The translations under genes were made by a program, and so were the position numbers. DNA of 40,059 nt from Rhodospirillales bacterium Ga0074136 (lineage in GTDB: Bacteria; Pseudomonadota; Alphaproteobacteria; Acetobacterales; Acetobacteraceae), in assembly GCA_001464375.1 (NCBI GenBank), contig LNEW01000040.1:1-40059 (forward strand). Direction: 5' to 3'. Of this stretch, positions 1-8,804 are shown one piece after another. How positions within the stretch are numbered: position 1 is the first letter of the stretch; the number at the start of each line of letters is the position of its first letter. Under the pieces are notes generated by a model. The model did not search any database. It saw only the letters and a program-made list of their open reading frames with translations, and was not told where the DNA came from.

Positions 1-76
1 GCACCATCCCCCACCAGGATGCGGGCGGCGACCACGCGACGCTGTGCGTGCTCGCCCCCGGCTGGAAGGCGGCGGC

Positions 77-80
<4 letters not shown>
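1..80 (+). CDS. C-terminal tail of a protein encoded upstream, possibly the partner ABC ATPase (partial)
   Basis: Reading from base 3, an open frame enters from outside the window and ends at TGA 78-80, giving 25 residues that finish ATLCVLAPGWKAAA. The stop overlaps the GTG start of the next gene as GTGA, which is typical of translationally coupled ABC operons. In peptide/nickel ABC operons the gene before the DppF-type ATPase is usually its DppD-type partner. The short C-x-L ending resembles the last residues of that C-terminal region, for example the ECHLV ending of the next gene. This identity is inference from position. The fragment is too short to identify alone, so only the presence of a coding tail is well supported. 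Confidence 0.5.
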
Positions 81-1043
<963 letters not shown>

Positions 1044-1051
<8 letters not shown>

Positions 1052-1814
1052 CGTCCGGCATATCCTGCTGACCCGGTTCAACCTGCCGATCGAGACATTT
1101 CCCGTCGACCGCGCCGGTCAGCCGACCCGCACCGAGGACTGGCTGGAGCATCGCCTGAGGCTGTTCCGCGAGGCCTGCGTGCACTCCATCGCGGCACAGA
1201 CGTGGCAGGGGTTCCGATGGTTCATCCTGGTCGATGCCGCCGGCGCCGCGGCGCTGCGCGCGCGCCTCGATGCGATCCTGCGCGGCATCGATGCGGTGGT
1301 GGTCGAGGCCGCCTCGGCGTCCGGTTGGCGCGCCGCGCTGCGCGGGCTTCTGTCGCCGCTGCCCGACCGGCTCATGGTGACGCGCCTGGACAACGACGAT
1401 GCCCTGCACCCGGATCACCTGCGCCATGCCCGCGACCTGCTGATGCCGCATGCCGAGGGACGGCTCGACTTCCCTGGCTTGCCGCTGGTGCTGAATTTCA
1501 GCCACGGCATGTGCTGGGACGGTACGCAGTTCCACGACCAAGCCTACTACCACAACGCGTTCACGACATGGCTTGTGGACCGATCCACCGAGGACGCGTC
1601 CGGCTTCGCGCCGCTGCCCTATGACGTGAACCACGTGAAGGTCCACGAACGTCATCCGGTGATCGACCTGCGCCTGGCGGAACCGATGTGGGTGCAGGTC
1701 GTGCATGGTCGCAATGGTCGCAACGTCAGCAACCGCGTGCGCGGCGCGCCCGCAGGCGTGCTGTCGGACGCCACGGAACGCGCCTTCGGCTACCTGCGCG
1801 GCGTCGCTCCGTGA
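1044..1814 (+). CDS. Putative glycosyltransferase, Rhamno_transf-like
   Basis: The 256-residue product resembles the family annotated as putative rhamnosyltransferase (Pfam Rhamno_transf). It opens with a short strand (HILLTRFN), continues with a WLEHRLRLFREAC helix and an FILVD strand, and has a TRLDNDDAL segment (about 113-121) that looks like the acidic nucleotide-sugar/metal motif of GT-A glycosyltransferases. There is no signal peptide or membrane segment. The ATG lies eight bases before the end of the ABC ATPase stop, so the two genes are probably co-translated. That pairing is odd because a sugar transferase has no obvious role in peptide import. Fold and family are fairly secure. Donor and acceptor sugars cannot be told, and the rhamnosyl name is only inherited from the family label. 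Confidence 0.7.
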
Positions 1815-1827
1815 TCCGGCGATGCGC

Positions 1828-1854
1828 TCGGGCGCGCCGCTGTGGCGCGCCCGA
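1828..1854. terminator. Hairpin between convergent genes, likely bidirectional terminator
   Basis: A perfect 11-base inverted repeat (TCGGGCGCGCC at 1828-1838, complement at 1844-1854) with a 5-base loop fills the 46-base gap between the glycosyltransferase stop and the stop of the receptor on the other strand. Neither side has a T run, so it is not a canonical intrinsic terminator. Stem strength and position between convergent genes still favour transcription termination or 3'-end protection. Confidence 0.5.
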
Positions 1855-1860
1855 CGCAGG

Positions 1861-3390
1861 TCATTTCCACTTCGCCAGGTAGAAGCGCGGCAGCTCGTCC
1901 GGGAAGGTCGGGAATTCGAGCTGCCGCTGGAAGCCGAAGGTGCTGACATAGGTGTGCAGCGGGCACCAATAGGCCTGCTCGGTCGCCCGGCGGATCGCCG
2001 CGTCATAGGCGGTCTTGCGGGCTTCCTCGTCGGCCGTGTTGCCGCCGGTCTCGATCAGGCGCGTCATCTCCGGATCGCGCGCGTAGTCGTCGGCGCCGCC
2101 GGCGAAATACACCGGCATGATCGCCGAGACGTCGTTGATCGAATACGACCCCCAGGACGCCATCTGCATCGCGAGCTCGCCGCGCTGCGAACGCTGGATC
2201 TGCGCGGCTACCTGCATCAGGTTCAGCCGCGCGCGGATGCCCACGGCCTGCAGATAGTTCTGCACCGCCTCGGACCACTGGCGTGGCTGGACATAGCTGG
2301 TCAGCTCGATGTCGAAGCCGTTGGGGTAGCCGGCCTCGGCCAGCAGGGCGCGCGCCTTGGCGGGGTCGTAGGCGTAGGTGACCGCGACATCGCCGTTGCA
2401 GCCGAACTGCGAGGGGAAGCAGGGCGCGGGCGGCACGCGGGAGCCGCCGCCGACAAGGCGTTCGGCGATCGCAACGCGGTCCAGCGAATGCCAGACCGCC
2501 TGGCGCACCTTCAGCTTGGTCATCGGGTTGTCCGCGCCGGTCCGCCCCGCCGCGTCGAGGTTCAGGAACCCCACGCGCATCGATTCCTGGCGCGTCGCCT
2601 GGAGGTAGGGCAGGCGGCTGACATTGGCGACCTGGTCCGGGTTCATGTTCCAGATCCAGTCGACCCGCTGGCCGAGCAGCTCGGTCAGTTCGGTGGCGGC
2701 GTCGCCGATGTAGCGCACCACCAGCTTCTGGATTGCCGGGCGCCCCTTCGGCCCGCCTTCGTAGTAGTCGGCGAAGCGTTCGAACTCGACACCGGAGGCG
2801 ACATCATTCTTGGTGAAGCGATACGGCCCGGTGCCGATCGGCAGCCGGGAGAATCCGTCCGCGCCGAGCCGTTCGCGCGTGGCCTTCGGCCAGATCGGCG
2901 TGACCAGGGCGAGGTAGTCCAGGGCCGCCGGCGTCGGCCGCTTCATGGTCAGCCGGACGGTGTTCGCGCCGGTCTTCTCGGCACCTTCGATCCAGGCGTA
3001 GTTCGACGGCGTGGCAACCCGCGTGGCCGGATTCGCCACGGTGTTGATGGTGTAGACGACGTCATCGGCGCTGAAGGCGCTGCCGTCGTGGAACTTCACC
3101 CCTGTCCGCAGCGTGAAGTCGAGCGTCTTGCTGTCGACCCAGGTCCATGCGGTGGCCAGCGCCGGCACGATCCTGAAGGTCGCCGGGTCGCGGTGCACCA
3201 GCCCGTCCATCGCGTGGTGGCCGATGATCAGCCCGGTCCGCTGGCTGTTGAAATACGGATCGACATTCGGCACCGCGTCGCGGAAGGCGATGCGGAGCGT
3301 ATTGGCGCTGCGCTGCGCGAAGGCCGGTTGCGCCAGCAGCATCGGCGCGCCCAGGGCGCCCAGGCCAAGAACCCGTCGTGAGATCGTCAT
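1861..3390 (-). CDS. ABC transporter substrate-binding protein, peptide type (SBP_bac_5, DppA-like)
   Basis: The 509-residue periplasmic solute receptor belongs to the peptide/nickel (family 5) class. Residues 1-25 form a signal peptide with a twin-arginine-like start (SRRVLG) and an AFA-Q cleavage site, so export may use Tat. The mature part starts NTLRIAFRDAVPNVDPYF, typical of DppA-like proteins, and contains the family hallmarks of a FTLRTGVKFHDG segment near residue 100 and an AYDPAKARALLAEAGYP helix in the C-terminal half. GGGAG lies upstream of the ATG. It is transcribed alone and converges on the end of the ABC ATPase operon at 77-1051, so it may be that system's receptor under separate control. 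The ligand cannot be predicted. Confidence 0.9.
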   Translation of the reverse strand: MTISRRVLGLGALGAPMLLAQPAFAQRSANTLRIAFRDAVPNVDPYFNSQRTGLIIGHHAMDGLVHRDPATFRIVPALATAWTWVDSKTLDFTLRTGVKFHDGSAFSADDVVYTINTVANPATRVATPSNYAWIEGAEKTGANTVRLTMKRPTPAALDYLALVTPIWPKATRERLGADGFSRLPIGTGPYRFTKNDVASGVEFERFADYYEGGPKGRPAIQKLVVRYIGDAATELTELLGQRVDWIWNMNPDQVANVSRLPYLQATRQESMRVGFLNLDAAGRTGADNPMTKLKVRQAVWHSLDRVAIAERLVGGGSRVPPAPCFPSQFGCNGDVAVTYAYDPAKARALLAEAGYPNGFDIELTSYVQPRQWSEAVQNYLQAVGIRARLNLMQVAAQIQRSQRGELAMQMASWGSYSINDVSAIMPVYFAGGADDYARDPEMTRLIETGGNTADEEARKTAYDAAIRRATEQAYWCPLHTYVSTFGFQRQLEFPTFPDELPRFYLAKWK

Positions 3391-3417
3391 GTCGGTGGTC
3401 TCCCGTTGCTTGCCGAC

Positions 3418-3447
3418 AGCCTAGGGACAGCGGTGCCCGACCTGCAA
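3418..3447 (-). promoter_or_regulatory. Possible promoter of the SBP_bac_5 gene
   Basis: On the minus strand TTGCAG (3442-3447) is followed after 18 bases by TAGGCT (3418-3423), ending about 27 bases before the ATG. The -35 matches four of six consensus bases and the -10 three of six. This is an eye match only; in GC-rich alphaproteobacteria weak -10 boxes are common. Confidence 0.3.
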
Positions 3448-3470
3448 GCCCGACCCGTGCCGCGCCAGCC

Positions 3471-3500
3471 TTGCCCCGGCACCCGGCGACGGATCATACC
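3471..3500 (+). promoter_or_regulatory. Possible promoter of pobA
   Basis: TTGCCC (3471-3476) and CATACC (3495-3500) are separated by 18 bases and lie 24 bases before the pobA start. GGGAGG sits between this site and the ATG as ribosome binding site. It lies back to back with the candidate promoter of the divergent receptor gene. No PobR-type operator could be identified by eye. Confidence 0.28.
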
Positions 3501-3523
3501 GTCACGCAAGGGAGGCAACCGCG

Positions 3524-4699
3524 ATGCGCACGCAGGTCGGGATCATCGGGGCCGGGCCGGCCGGCCTGCTGCTGGCGCAGATGCTGCACCAGCGTGGCAT
3601 CGATGCCGTGGTGCTGGAGGCGCGGTCGCGCGACCACATCGAAGGGCGCATTCGGGCGGGCCTGCTGGAGCAGGGTTCGGTCGATACGCTGACCCAGGCC
3701 GGTGTCGCCCATCGCCTGCACCGCGAAGGCCTGGTGCATCGCGGCCTGGAACTGCGCTTCGGCGGCGTGGGGCATCGCATCGACCTGGCCGGCCTCACGG
3801 GCGGCAAGGTGGTCACCATCTACGGCCAGCAGGAAGCGGTGAAGGACATGGTCGCGGCGCGGCTGGCCGCCGGGCTGCCGCTGCTGTTCGATGTGGCCGA
3901 CGCGGCGATCCATGACATCGACACCAACCGCCCGCGGATCACCTTCCGCCATGACGGGCGCGACCAGGTGCTGGATTGCGACATCATCGCCGGCTGCGAC
4001 GGCTTCCACGGCGTCTGCCGCCCGTCGATCCCGCCAGCCGACCTGCGCATTTTCGACCGCGTGTATCCCTTCGCCTGGCTCGGCATCCTGGCGCGATCGC
4101 CACCGATGTCGGAGGAACTGATCTACGCGCGCCACGCCGATGGCTTCGCGCTGGCGACCATGCGCAGCCACAGCATCAGCCGCCTGTACCTGCAATGCGC
4201 GCCAGAGGAGGATCTGGCGCAATGGTCGGATGACCGCATCTGGGCTGCGCTGCGCACGCGGTTGGGTGCGAGCGGCGGCGAACTGCAGGAAGGCCCGGTC
4301 CTGCAGAAGGGTGTTACCGCCATGCGGTCCTTCGTGGTCGAACCCATGCGCCATGGGCGGCTGTTCCTCGCCGGCGATGCCGCGCACATCGTCCCGCCCA
4401 CCGGCGCCAAGGGCATGAACCTCGCGATCGCCGATGTGCGCGTGCTGGTGCGCGCGCTGGAAGCCTTCTTCGCCGGCGAGGGCGGTGACCTGATGGATGC
4501 CTATTCCGCCACCTGCCTCGATCGTATCTGGAAGGTGCAGCGGTTCTCCTGGTGGATGACGCAGCTGCTGCACCGCTATGACGGCGAGGACGCCTTCGAG
4601 CACCGCGTGCGGTTGGCGGAGCTCGACTACTTGGCCGGGTCGGTGGCGGCGCGCACGGCCCTCGCGGAGAACTATGTGGGCCTGCCCTACGCGGATTGA
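3524..4699 (+). CDS. pobA: 4-hydroxybenzoate 3-monooxygenase
   Basis: This cytoplasmic FAD-dependent hydroxylase converts 4-hydroxybenzoate to protocatechuate with NADPH and oxygen, feeding the protocatechuate branch of the beta-ketoadipate pathway. The 391-residue length matches PobA. Visible are the dinucleotide motif GAGPAG (9-14), the GRIRAGLLEQ stretch (about 41-50) diagnostic of PHBH proteins, the DG motif in CDGFHG (about residue 159), the SRLYLQC segment matching the substrate-pocket region of known PHBH, and the GD motif GDAAHIVPPTGAKGMNLA (about 284-301). GGGAGG precedes the ATG. The usual neighbour pobR and the pca genes are not in the window. Its 3' end overlaps the convergent oxidoreductase gene by 13 bases. 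Confidence 0.93.
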   Translation: MRTQVGIIGAGPAGLLLAQMLHQRGIDAVVLEARSRDHIEGRIRAGLLEQGSVDTLTQAGVAHRLHREGLVHRGLELRFGGVGHRIDLAGLTGGKVVTIYGQQEAVKDMVAARLAAGLPLLFDVADAAIHDIDTNRPRITFRHDGRDQVLDCDIIAGCDGFHGVCRPSIPPADLRIFDRVYPFAWLGILARSPPMSEELIYARHADGFALATMRSHSISRLYLQCAPEEDLAQWSDDRIWAALRTRLGASGGELQEGPVLQKGVTAMRSFVVEPMRHGRLFLAGDAAHIVPPTGAKGMNLAIADVRVLVRALEAFFAGEGGDLMDAYSATCLDRIWKVQRFSWWMTQLLHRYDGEDAFEHRVRLAELDYLAGSVAARTALAENYVGLPYAD

Positions 4700-5658
4700 G
4701 CCAGGATCCCCTCGACCACCTCCTGCACGTCCAGCGCCTCGCGCAGCGTCGCCAGGTGATGCGGCTGGCCGCGTGTGAGCGCGGCGACGCCATCCAATTG
4801 CCGCTGCAGCACCATCGGCCGCATGCGGTCGTTGGGCAGCGCGTCGGGTGCGGCGGACCACACGCCATCGGCGCCGCGGCGCTCGGCGAAGGACCAGTCG
4901 CGCAGGCGGATCGCGCCGGTCGCACCCTCGAGCAGCCAGGCATTGTGGTCATCCGCGAGCGTGGTGCCGACGCCGCCCGACAGCGCGACCGGAACGCCGC
5001 CCGCTGTCAGGCGTGCGGCGATCGCGGTCTCCGACCGGCCGGATGCATCGAAGCGTGCCCGCGCGGCTTCGAGGACCATCGGCCCGAGTTGCCGGCGCGT
5101 GAGGAACAGGAAATGCGAGACGACTTCCCGCGTGAACCCACCCTGCTCGCGGCGGTCGAGCCACGCCGCGGCATCGCGCTGCCAGGACCGCGGCCAGGCG
5201 GCGAAGGCGATGGTGATGGCGGCCTCGCGCGGCGTGCCGATCGCCTCGCGCCAAGCCCGCATTTGCGCAACGGCGGGCGAGGACGCCATCGGGAAATTGA
5301 CCGCGCCGCGCGCACCGGAGGCTTCGGCCGCCGCCACGAAGCCGCGCGCCGCCGCCACATCGACCGATAGCGGCTTCTCCAGGAACGCCGCCTTGCCTGC
5401 CGCGAAGGCCGCCTGTGCATGGGCCAGGTGGAAGGCGGGCGGGGAGGCGACGTACAGGCAATCGCATGCCGCGATCACCGCCTCGGCGGACGGCATGACG
5501 GGCACGCCGGGCGCGGCGGCGGCGACACGCGCCGCTGCCTCCGGCGCCGGGTCCCACACGCCCGCGATGCGCACCTGCGCGTGCCCGGCCGCGAAGCGCG
5601 CCAGGCGCTCCCCCATGATGCCGAAGCCGACGATGCCGAGCGCGATGCCATCCGCCAT
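4687..5658 (-). CDS. Gfo/Idh/MocA-family NAD(P)-dependent oxidoreductase
   Basis: The 323-residue product has the family's two-domain plan. An N-terminal Rossmann fold carries GFGIMG (11-16), a D36 that would bind the ribose of NAD, the ASPPAFH motif (71-77) and the conserved EKP motif (94-96), whose lysine is catalytic in relatives. A C-terminal alpha/beta substrate domain follows. Such enzymes oxidise or reduce a hydroxyl of a sugar, inositol or related compound; the substrate here is unknown. The ATG at 5658 was chosen because GGAAGGATGG lies just upstream and the frame begins with the strand of the Rossmann fold; the open frame upstream is non-homologous antisense sequence. Stop TAG lies inside the 3' end of pobA. 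Confidence 0.88.
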   Translation of the reverse strand: MADGIALGIVGFGIMGERLARFAAGHAQVRIAGVWDPAPEAAARVAAAAPGVPVMPSAEAVIAACDCLYVASPPAFHLAHAQAAFAAGKAAFLEKPLSVDVAAARGFVAAAEASGARGAVNFPMASSPAVAQMRAWREAIGTPREAAITIAFAAWPRSWQRDAAAWLDRREQGGFTREVVSHFLFLTRRQLGPMVLEAARARFDASGRSETAIAARLTAGGVPVALSGGVGTTLADDHNAWLLEGATGAIRLRDWSFAERRGADGVWSAAPDALPNDRMRPMVLQRQLDGVAALTRGQPHHLATLREALDVQEVVEGILAQSA

Positions 5659-5743
5659 GATCCATCCTTCCGCGATGCCGGCGCCTGTATCGCCGGGCGC
5701 GCCGCCGCGGTCTATCCTTCGCGCCGCACACGAGGAGGAACGC

Positions 5744-6541
5744 ATGTCCGAAGCCGAGACGCCGGTGCTGATCACGCGCGAAGGGCCCGTGGTGCGCCTG
5801 GTGCTGAATCGCCCGCATCGCCGCAACGCCATGAGCAACGCGATGGGCGTGGCGCTCGATGCGGCGCTCGATGAACTGGAAGCGGACCGCACGTCGCGGG
5901 TTGTCGTGCTGTCGGGCGCCGGCGGGCATTTCTGCGCCGGGCTGGATCTGTCGGAAGTCGCATCGGGTGGCACCGAGGCCGAGCGCCTTGCCGCGCAGCA
6001 GGCGCGCAACCGCCGCACCGGGCAACGCTTCGTGCGCCTGTCCGGCCTGCCGCAGGTCGTGGTCGCGGCAATCCAGGGATCGGCCCATGCGGGCGGGCTT
6101 GGCTGGGTGTGTTCGGCGGATATCGCGATCGCCACCGCCGATGCGCGCTTCTGCGCGCCGGAGGTGCGCCGCGGCCTGGTGCCGGCGCAGATCCTGCCCT
6201 GGCTGACGCGCCGCATGGGGCGCAGTGCCGCCACGCGCATGGTGCTGCGCGGCGATGTGATCGATGCCGCCGAAGCGGCGCGCCTTGGCCTGGTGCATCA
6301 GGTGGTGCAGGACGCCACGGCGCTGGAGGCGGCGGTCGGCGCCGTGCTGGCCGATCTGCGCCAGGGCGCGCCGATCGCCCTCGCCGAGACCAAGGCCCTG
6401 ATCGCGGCCCTCGGCCCGCTCTCGCCCGAGGGCTATGCCGAAGCCGGCGCGCAGGCCTTCGCGAAATGTGCCGCCGGGCCGGAAGCGAAGGAGGGCATCG
6501 CCGCCTTCCAGCAGAAGCGCCCACCGGCCTGGGCGGGGTGA
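5744..6541 (+). CDS. Enoyl-CoA hydratase/isomerase family protein (crotonase fold)
   Basis: This 265-residue crotonase-superfamily enzyme probably hydrates an enoyl-CoA. The oxyanion-hole segments are HFCAGLDL (about 62-69) and SAHAGGLGW. The glutamate that matches Glu144 of rat mitochondrial hydratase is present in CAPEVRRGLVP. The position of the second catalytic glutamate appears to be threonine (AATRMVLRG), so it may be a one-glutamate hydratase such as those acting on branched or methylglutaconyl-type substrates; that is inference. A strong GAGGAGGA (5732-5739) stands before the ATG. It is divergent from the oxidoreductase gene and its stop is one base from the stop of the convergent MFS gene. 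The acyl-CoA substrate cannot be named. Confidence 0.88.
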   Translation: MSEAETPVLITREGPVVRLVLNRPHRRNAMSNAMGVALDAALDELEADRTSRVVVLSGAGGHFCAGLDLSEVASGGTEAERLAAQQARNRRTGQRFVRLSGLPQVVVAAIQGSAHAGGLGWVCSADIAIATADARFCAPEVRRGLVPAQILPWLTRRMGRSAATRMVLRGDVIDAAEAARLGLVHQVVQDATALEAAVGAVLADLRQGAPIALAETKALIAALGPLSPEGYAEAGAQAFAKCAAGPEAKEGIAAFQQKRPPAWAG

Positions 6542-6557
6542 CTCAGCGCGCCCGCCC
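6531..6557. terminator. Hairpin spanning two convergent stop codons
   Basis: GGGCGGG (6531-6537) pairs with CCCGCCC (6551-6557) across a 13-base loop that contains the stop codons of the crotonase gene and the convergent MFS gene. With only one base between the genes, any terminator must lie within coding sequence, as here. There is no T run and the loop is long. Confidence 0.33.
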
Positions 6558-7733
6558 GACCAGCGCCGCGACCACGGCGAGCTGCGCCGCCACCGCCAGC
6601 ATCGGCAGCGTCCAGCCGCCGCTCAGCGTGACCAGCACCGAGAACAGCGACGGCCCGGCGACGTAGCCGAGGAACACGAACAGCGTGGTGCCCGAGGTCA
6701 CGTCCGCCACGCGGTCGGGCGGGGACACGCGCGCCACCTCCGCCAGCGAGATGCCGTTCCATGACGCGCCGACGAAGCCGGCCAGCGCGCACAAGGGCAG
6801 CAGCAGCGCGCCCGCATCGTCCGGCAGCAGCGCCAGCGCCGCCACGCTGCCCGCCGCGACGAAGGCCTGGACCACGAGGTTGCGCGTCGCGTTGCCCGTG
6901 CGGTCCGCCAGCCAGCCGAGCAGGATGCGCGCCACCACGCCCGCCACCTGCATGGCCGCGAAGACGCCGCCGGCCTCCACCAGGCCCATGCCGCGCGTCG
7001 CGACCAGCCAGGTGACGGTGAAGGAGAACAGGCAGCCCTGGCACACCGCGAAGGAGACGGACAGCGCCGTCAGCCGCGGCAGCAGCGGATCGGCGCGCAG
7101 TGCCGCGATGGGCGCGGCGATGGTATGGGCCGACAGCACGTCCCGCAGGCCGATGCGCCGCACCGGGTCGCGCTCGGCATCGAGCAACCTTCGCAGCGGC
7201 TGGATCGCCGCGGCGGCGAGCAACGAGGCGCCGACCGCGACCAGCAGCGCCGTGGGCCATCCGGCCGAGGTCGCGATGGGGGCGGCGATCAGCCCCGCCA
7301 TGGCACCGCCAAGCGGCGCGCCCGCCTGCTTGACCGAGAAGATCAGCGTGCGGTGCTGCTTGGGTGCCGTCGCCGCCAGGATGCGGCTGCCGGCCGGCGG
7401 AGAGGGCCCGTAGCCGATGCCCAGCAGCAGCGAGGCCAGCCCGAGTGCGCCCACGGTCCCGACCCCGGCCACGAGCAGCGCGACCGCCCCCAGCACCGCT
7501 CCGGCCTGCAGCATCCGCATCGGGCCGAAACGCGCCAGGAACGGCCCGCACAGCAGCAGGAACAGCACCGTCCCGAAGGCGACCAGGGAGGAGAAATTGC
7601 CGATCCGTTCCGGTGCCAGCCCGGCGCTCGCGGTGATCAGCGGCGCGATGACGGGCAGTGTCTGCGTCATGAAGGACGCGACCGATTGCATCAGCAAGGT
7701 CGCCCCGAGGGCGGCAATCCAGGGCGCCATCAT
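6543..7733 (-). CDS. Major facilitator superfamily transporter
   Basis: The product is a roughly 395-residue polytopic inner-membrane protein with about 12 hydrophobic segments, two six-helix halves and a central loop near residue 190 (LDAERDPVRR). The loop after helix 2 carries FLARFGPMRM, a degenerate form of the MFS motif A (GxLaDrxGrrr), and the second half has GWLADRTGNATRN at the equivalent place. Typical helix-4/5 motifs GIGYGPSPPAG and KQAGAPLGGAMAG are also seen. Two consecutive ATG codons start the frame (7733 and 7730), and there is no clear ribosome binding site. A -10-like TAGGCT would place transcription initiation on the second ATG, suggesting a leaderless message. The substrate is unknown; aromatic or organic acids would fit the neighbourhood. 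Confidence 0.87.
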   Translation of the reverse strand: MMAPWIAALGATLLMQSVASFMTQTLPVIAPLITASAGLAPERIGNFSSLVAFGTVLFLLLCGPFLARFGPMRMLQAGAVLGAVALLVAGVGTVGALGLASLLLGIGYGPSPPAGSRILAATAPKQHRTLIFSVKQAGAPLGGAMAGLIAAPIATSAGWPTALLVAVGASLLAAAAIQPLRRLLDAERDPVRRIGLRDVLSAHTIAAPIAALRADPLLPRLTALSVSFAVCQGCLFSFTVTWLVATRGMGLVEAGGVFAAMQVAGVVARILLGWLADRTGNATRNLVVQAFVAAGSVAALALLPDDAGALLLPLCALAGFVGASWNGISLAEVARVSPPDRVADVTSGTTLFVFLGYVAGPSLFSVLVTLSGGWTLPMLAVAAQLAVVAALVGRAR

Positions 7734-7736
7734 GCG

Positions 7737-7742
7737 AGCCTA
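7737..7742 (-). promoter_or_regulatory. Candidate -10 element for a leaderless MFS transcript
   Basis: TAGGCT on the minus strand ends four bases from the first ATG (A at 7733) and seven from the second (A at 7730), the spacing expected if transcription starts at the second ATG. TTCCCG 18 bases further upstream is a weak -35. The absence of a purine-rich ribosome binding site fits this reading. Confidence 0.3.
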
Positions 7743-7782
7743 GCGCAGGATCGCCGGCGCCGGGAATGCGCGGTTCCGCCAT

Positions 7783-7794
7783 GGTCGCGCGACC
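7783..7794. repeat. 12-base perfect palindrome in a divergent intergenic region
   Basis: GGTCGCGCGACC is its own complement and lies in the 145-base gap between the divergent MFS gene and the dehydrogenase gene at 7879. It could be an operator half-way between the two promoters. GC-rich palindromes of this size also occur by chance in such DNA, and no regulator gene is nearby. Confidence 0.2.
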
Positions 7795-7878
7795 TGCATG
7801 ACCGCCGCGCCCGCCGCGCGGCTTGCCAGCGTCGCGGCGGCAGCGGAGCATCCGGCGCGGCGAAGGGAAGGGACGGAC

Positions 7879-8763
7879 ATGGCGCAGACGATCGGCTTCA
7901 TCGGGCTCGGCATGATGGGGCTGCCGATGGCGCGCAGCCTGGTGGCGCGTGGTTTCGCCGTGCTGGCCTGCGACACGGCGGCCGCGGCGCGCGATGCGCT
8001 GGCCGAAGGCGCACCCGCCGACGCCGTGGCCTTCGCGCCGGACCCGGCTGCGGTGGCGGCGGGCGCGGATGTGGTCGTGCTGATGCTGCCCAACAGCCGC
8101 ATCGTCGCGGACGTCATGGCGGGGCTGGCGCCGGCGCTGCGGCCGGGGATGCTGGTGATCGACATGGGGTCTTCCGAACCCGGCGAGACGCGGCGGTTCG
8201 CGGCGCTGGCGGCCGAATGCGGCGCGGCGGTGGTGGATGCGCCGGTGTCGGGCAGCGTGGCGAAGGCGAAGACCGGCACGCTCGCGATCATGGTCGGGGG
8301 CGAGGACGCCGCCTTCGCGCAGGCCGAACCCGTATTGCGTGGCATGGGGGAGGCGATCATCCGCACCGGCGCCGTGGGCAGCGCACATGCGATGAAGGCG
8401 CTGAACAACTTCGTCTATGCGGCGGGGCTGCTGGCCACCGCCGAGGCGCTGCGGATGGGCGAAGCGCTCGGCCTCGACCTCGGCATCCTGACCGATGTGA
8501 TGAACGCCTCGTCGGGCCGCAACATCGCCACCGAGACCAAGGCACGGCAGGAGATCATCACCGGTCGCTACGCCGGTGGCTTCCAACTCGGCCTGATGCG
8601 CAAGGACCTGGAGACGGCGGGCAGCATTTCCGAGAGCACCGGGACCGCTGCGCCTTCGCTGCAGCTGTGCCGCGCGCTGTGGACGGAAGCGGTGGAGCGG
8701 CTCGGCCCCAAGGTGGACAATACCGAGATCCACCGCTTCCTGAACGACCGGGCGCCGCGCTGA
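7879..8763 (+). CDS. 3-hydroxyisobutyrate dehydrogenase-family NAD(P)-dependent oxidoreductase (MmsB/GarR-like)
   Basis: The 294-residue beta-hydroxyacid dehydrogenase oxidises a 3-hydroxy acid or reduces a semialdehyde such as tartronate semialdehyde. The N-terminal nucleotide-binding motif is GLGMMG (9-14). The substrate-binding signature DAPVSGS stands at 120-126 and the catalytic lysine is K173 in AHAMKALNN. A C-terminal all-helical domain contains GFQLGLMRKDLE. An aspartate, not arginine, follows the second strand (CD32), which in this family points to NAD over NADP; that is inference. GAAGGGAAGGG precedes the ATG. The gene stands alone, convergent with the cyclase gene, so context does not fix the substrate. 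Confidence 0.9.
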   Translation: MAQTIGFIGLGMMGLPMARSLVARGFAVLACDTAAAARDALAEGAPADAVAFAPDPAAVAAGADVVVLMLPNSRIVADVMAGLAPALRPGMLVIDMGSSEPGETRRFAALAAECGAAVVDAPVSGSVAKAKTGTLAIMVGGEDAAFAQAEPVLRGMGEAIIRTGAVGSAHAMKALNNFVYAAGLLATAEALRMGEALGLDLGILTDVMNASSGRNIATETKARQEIITGRYAGGFQLGLMRKDLETAGSISESTGTAAPSLQLCRALWTEAVERLGPKVDNTEIHRFLNDRAPR

Positions 8764-8774
8764 GGCGCTTGCCG

Positions 8775-8789
8775 GGCGGCGCTGCCGCC
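8775..8789. terminator. Short hairpin between convergent genes
   Basis: GGCGGC (8775-8780), a 3-base loop and GCCGCC (8784-8789) lie in the 41-base gap between the dehydrogenase stop and the stop of the convergent cyclase gene. The stem is only six pairs and no T run follows. Confidence 0.3.
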
Positions 8790-8804
8790 TTCGCGGACCG
8801 GACG

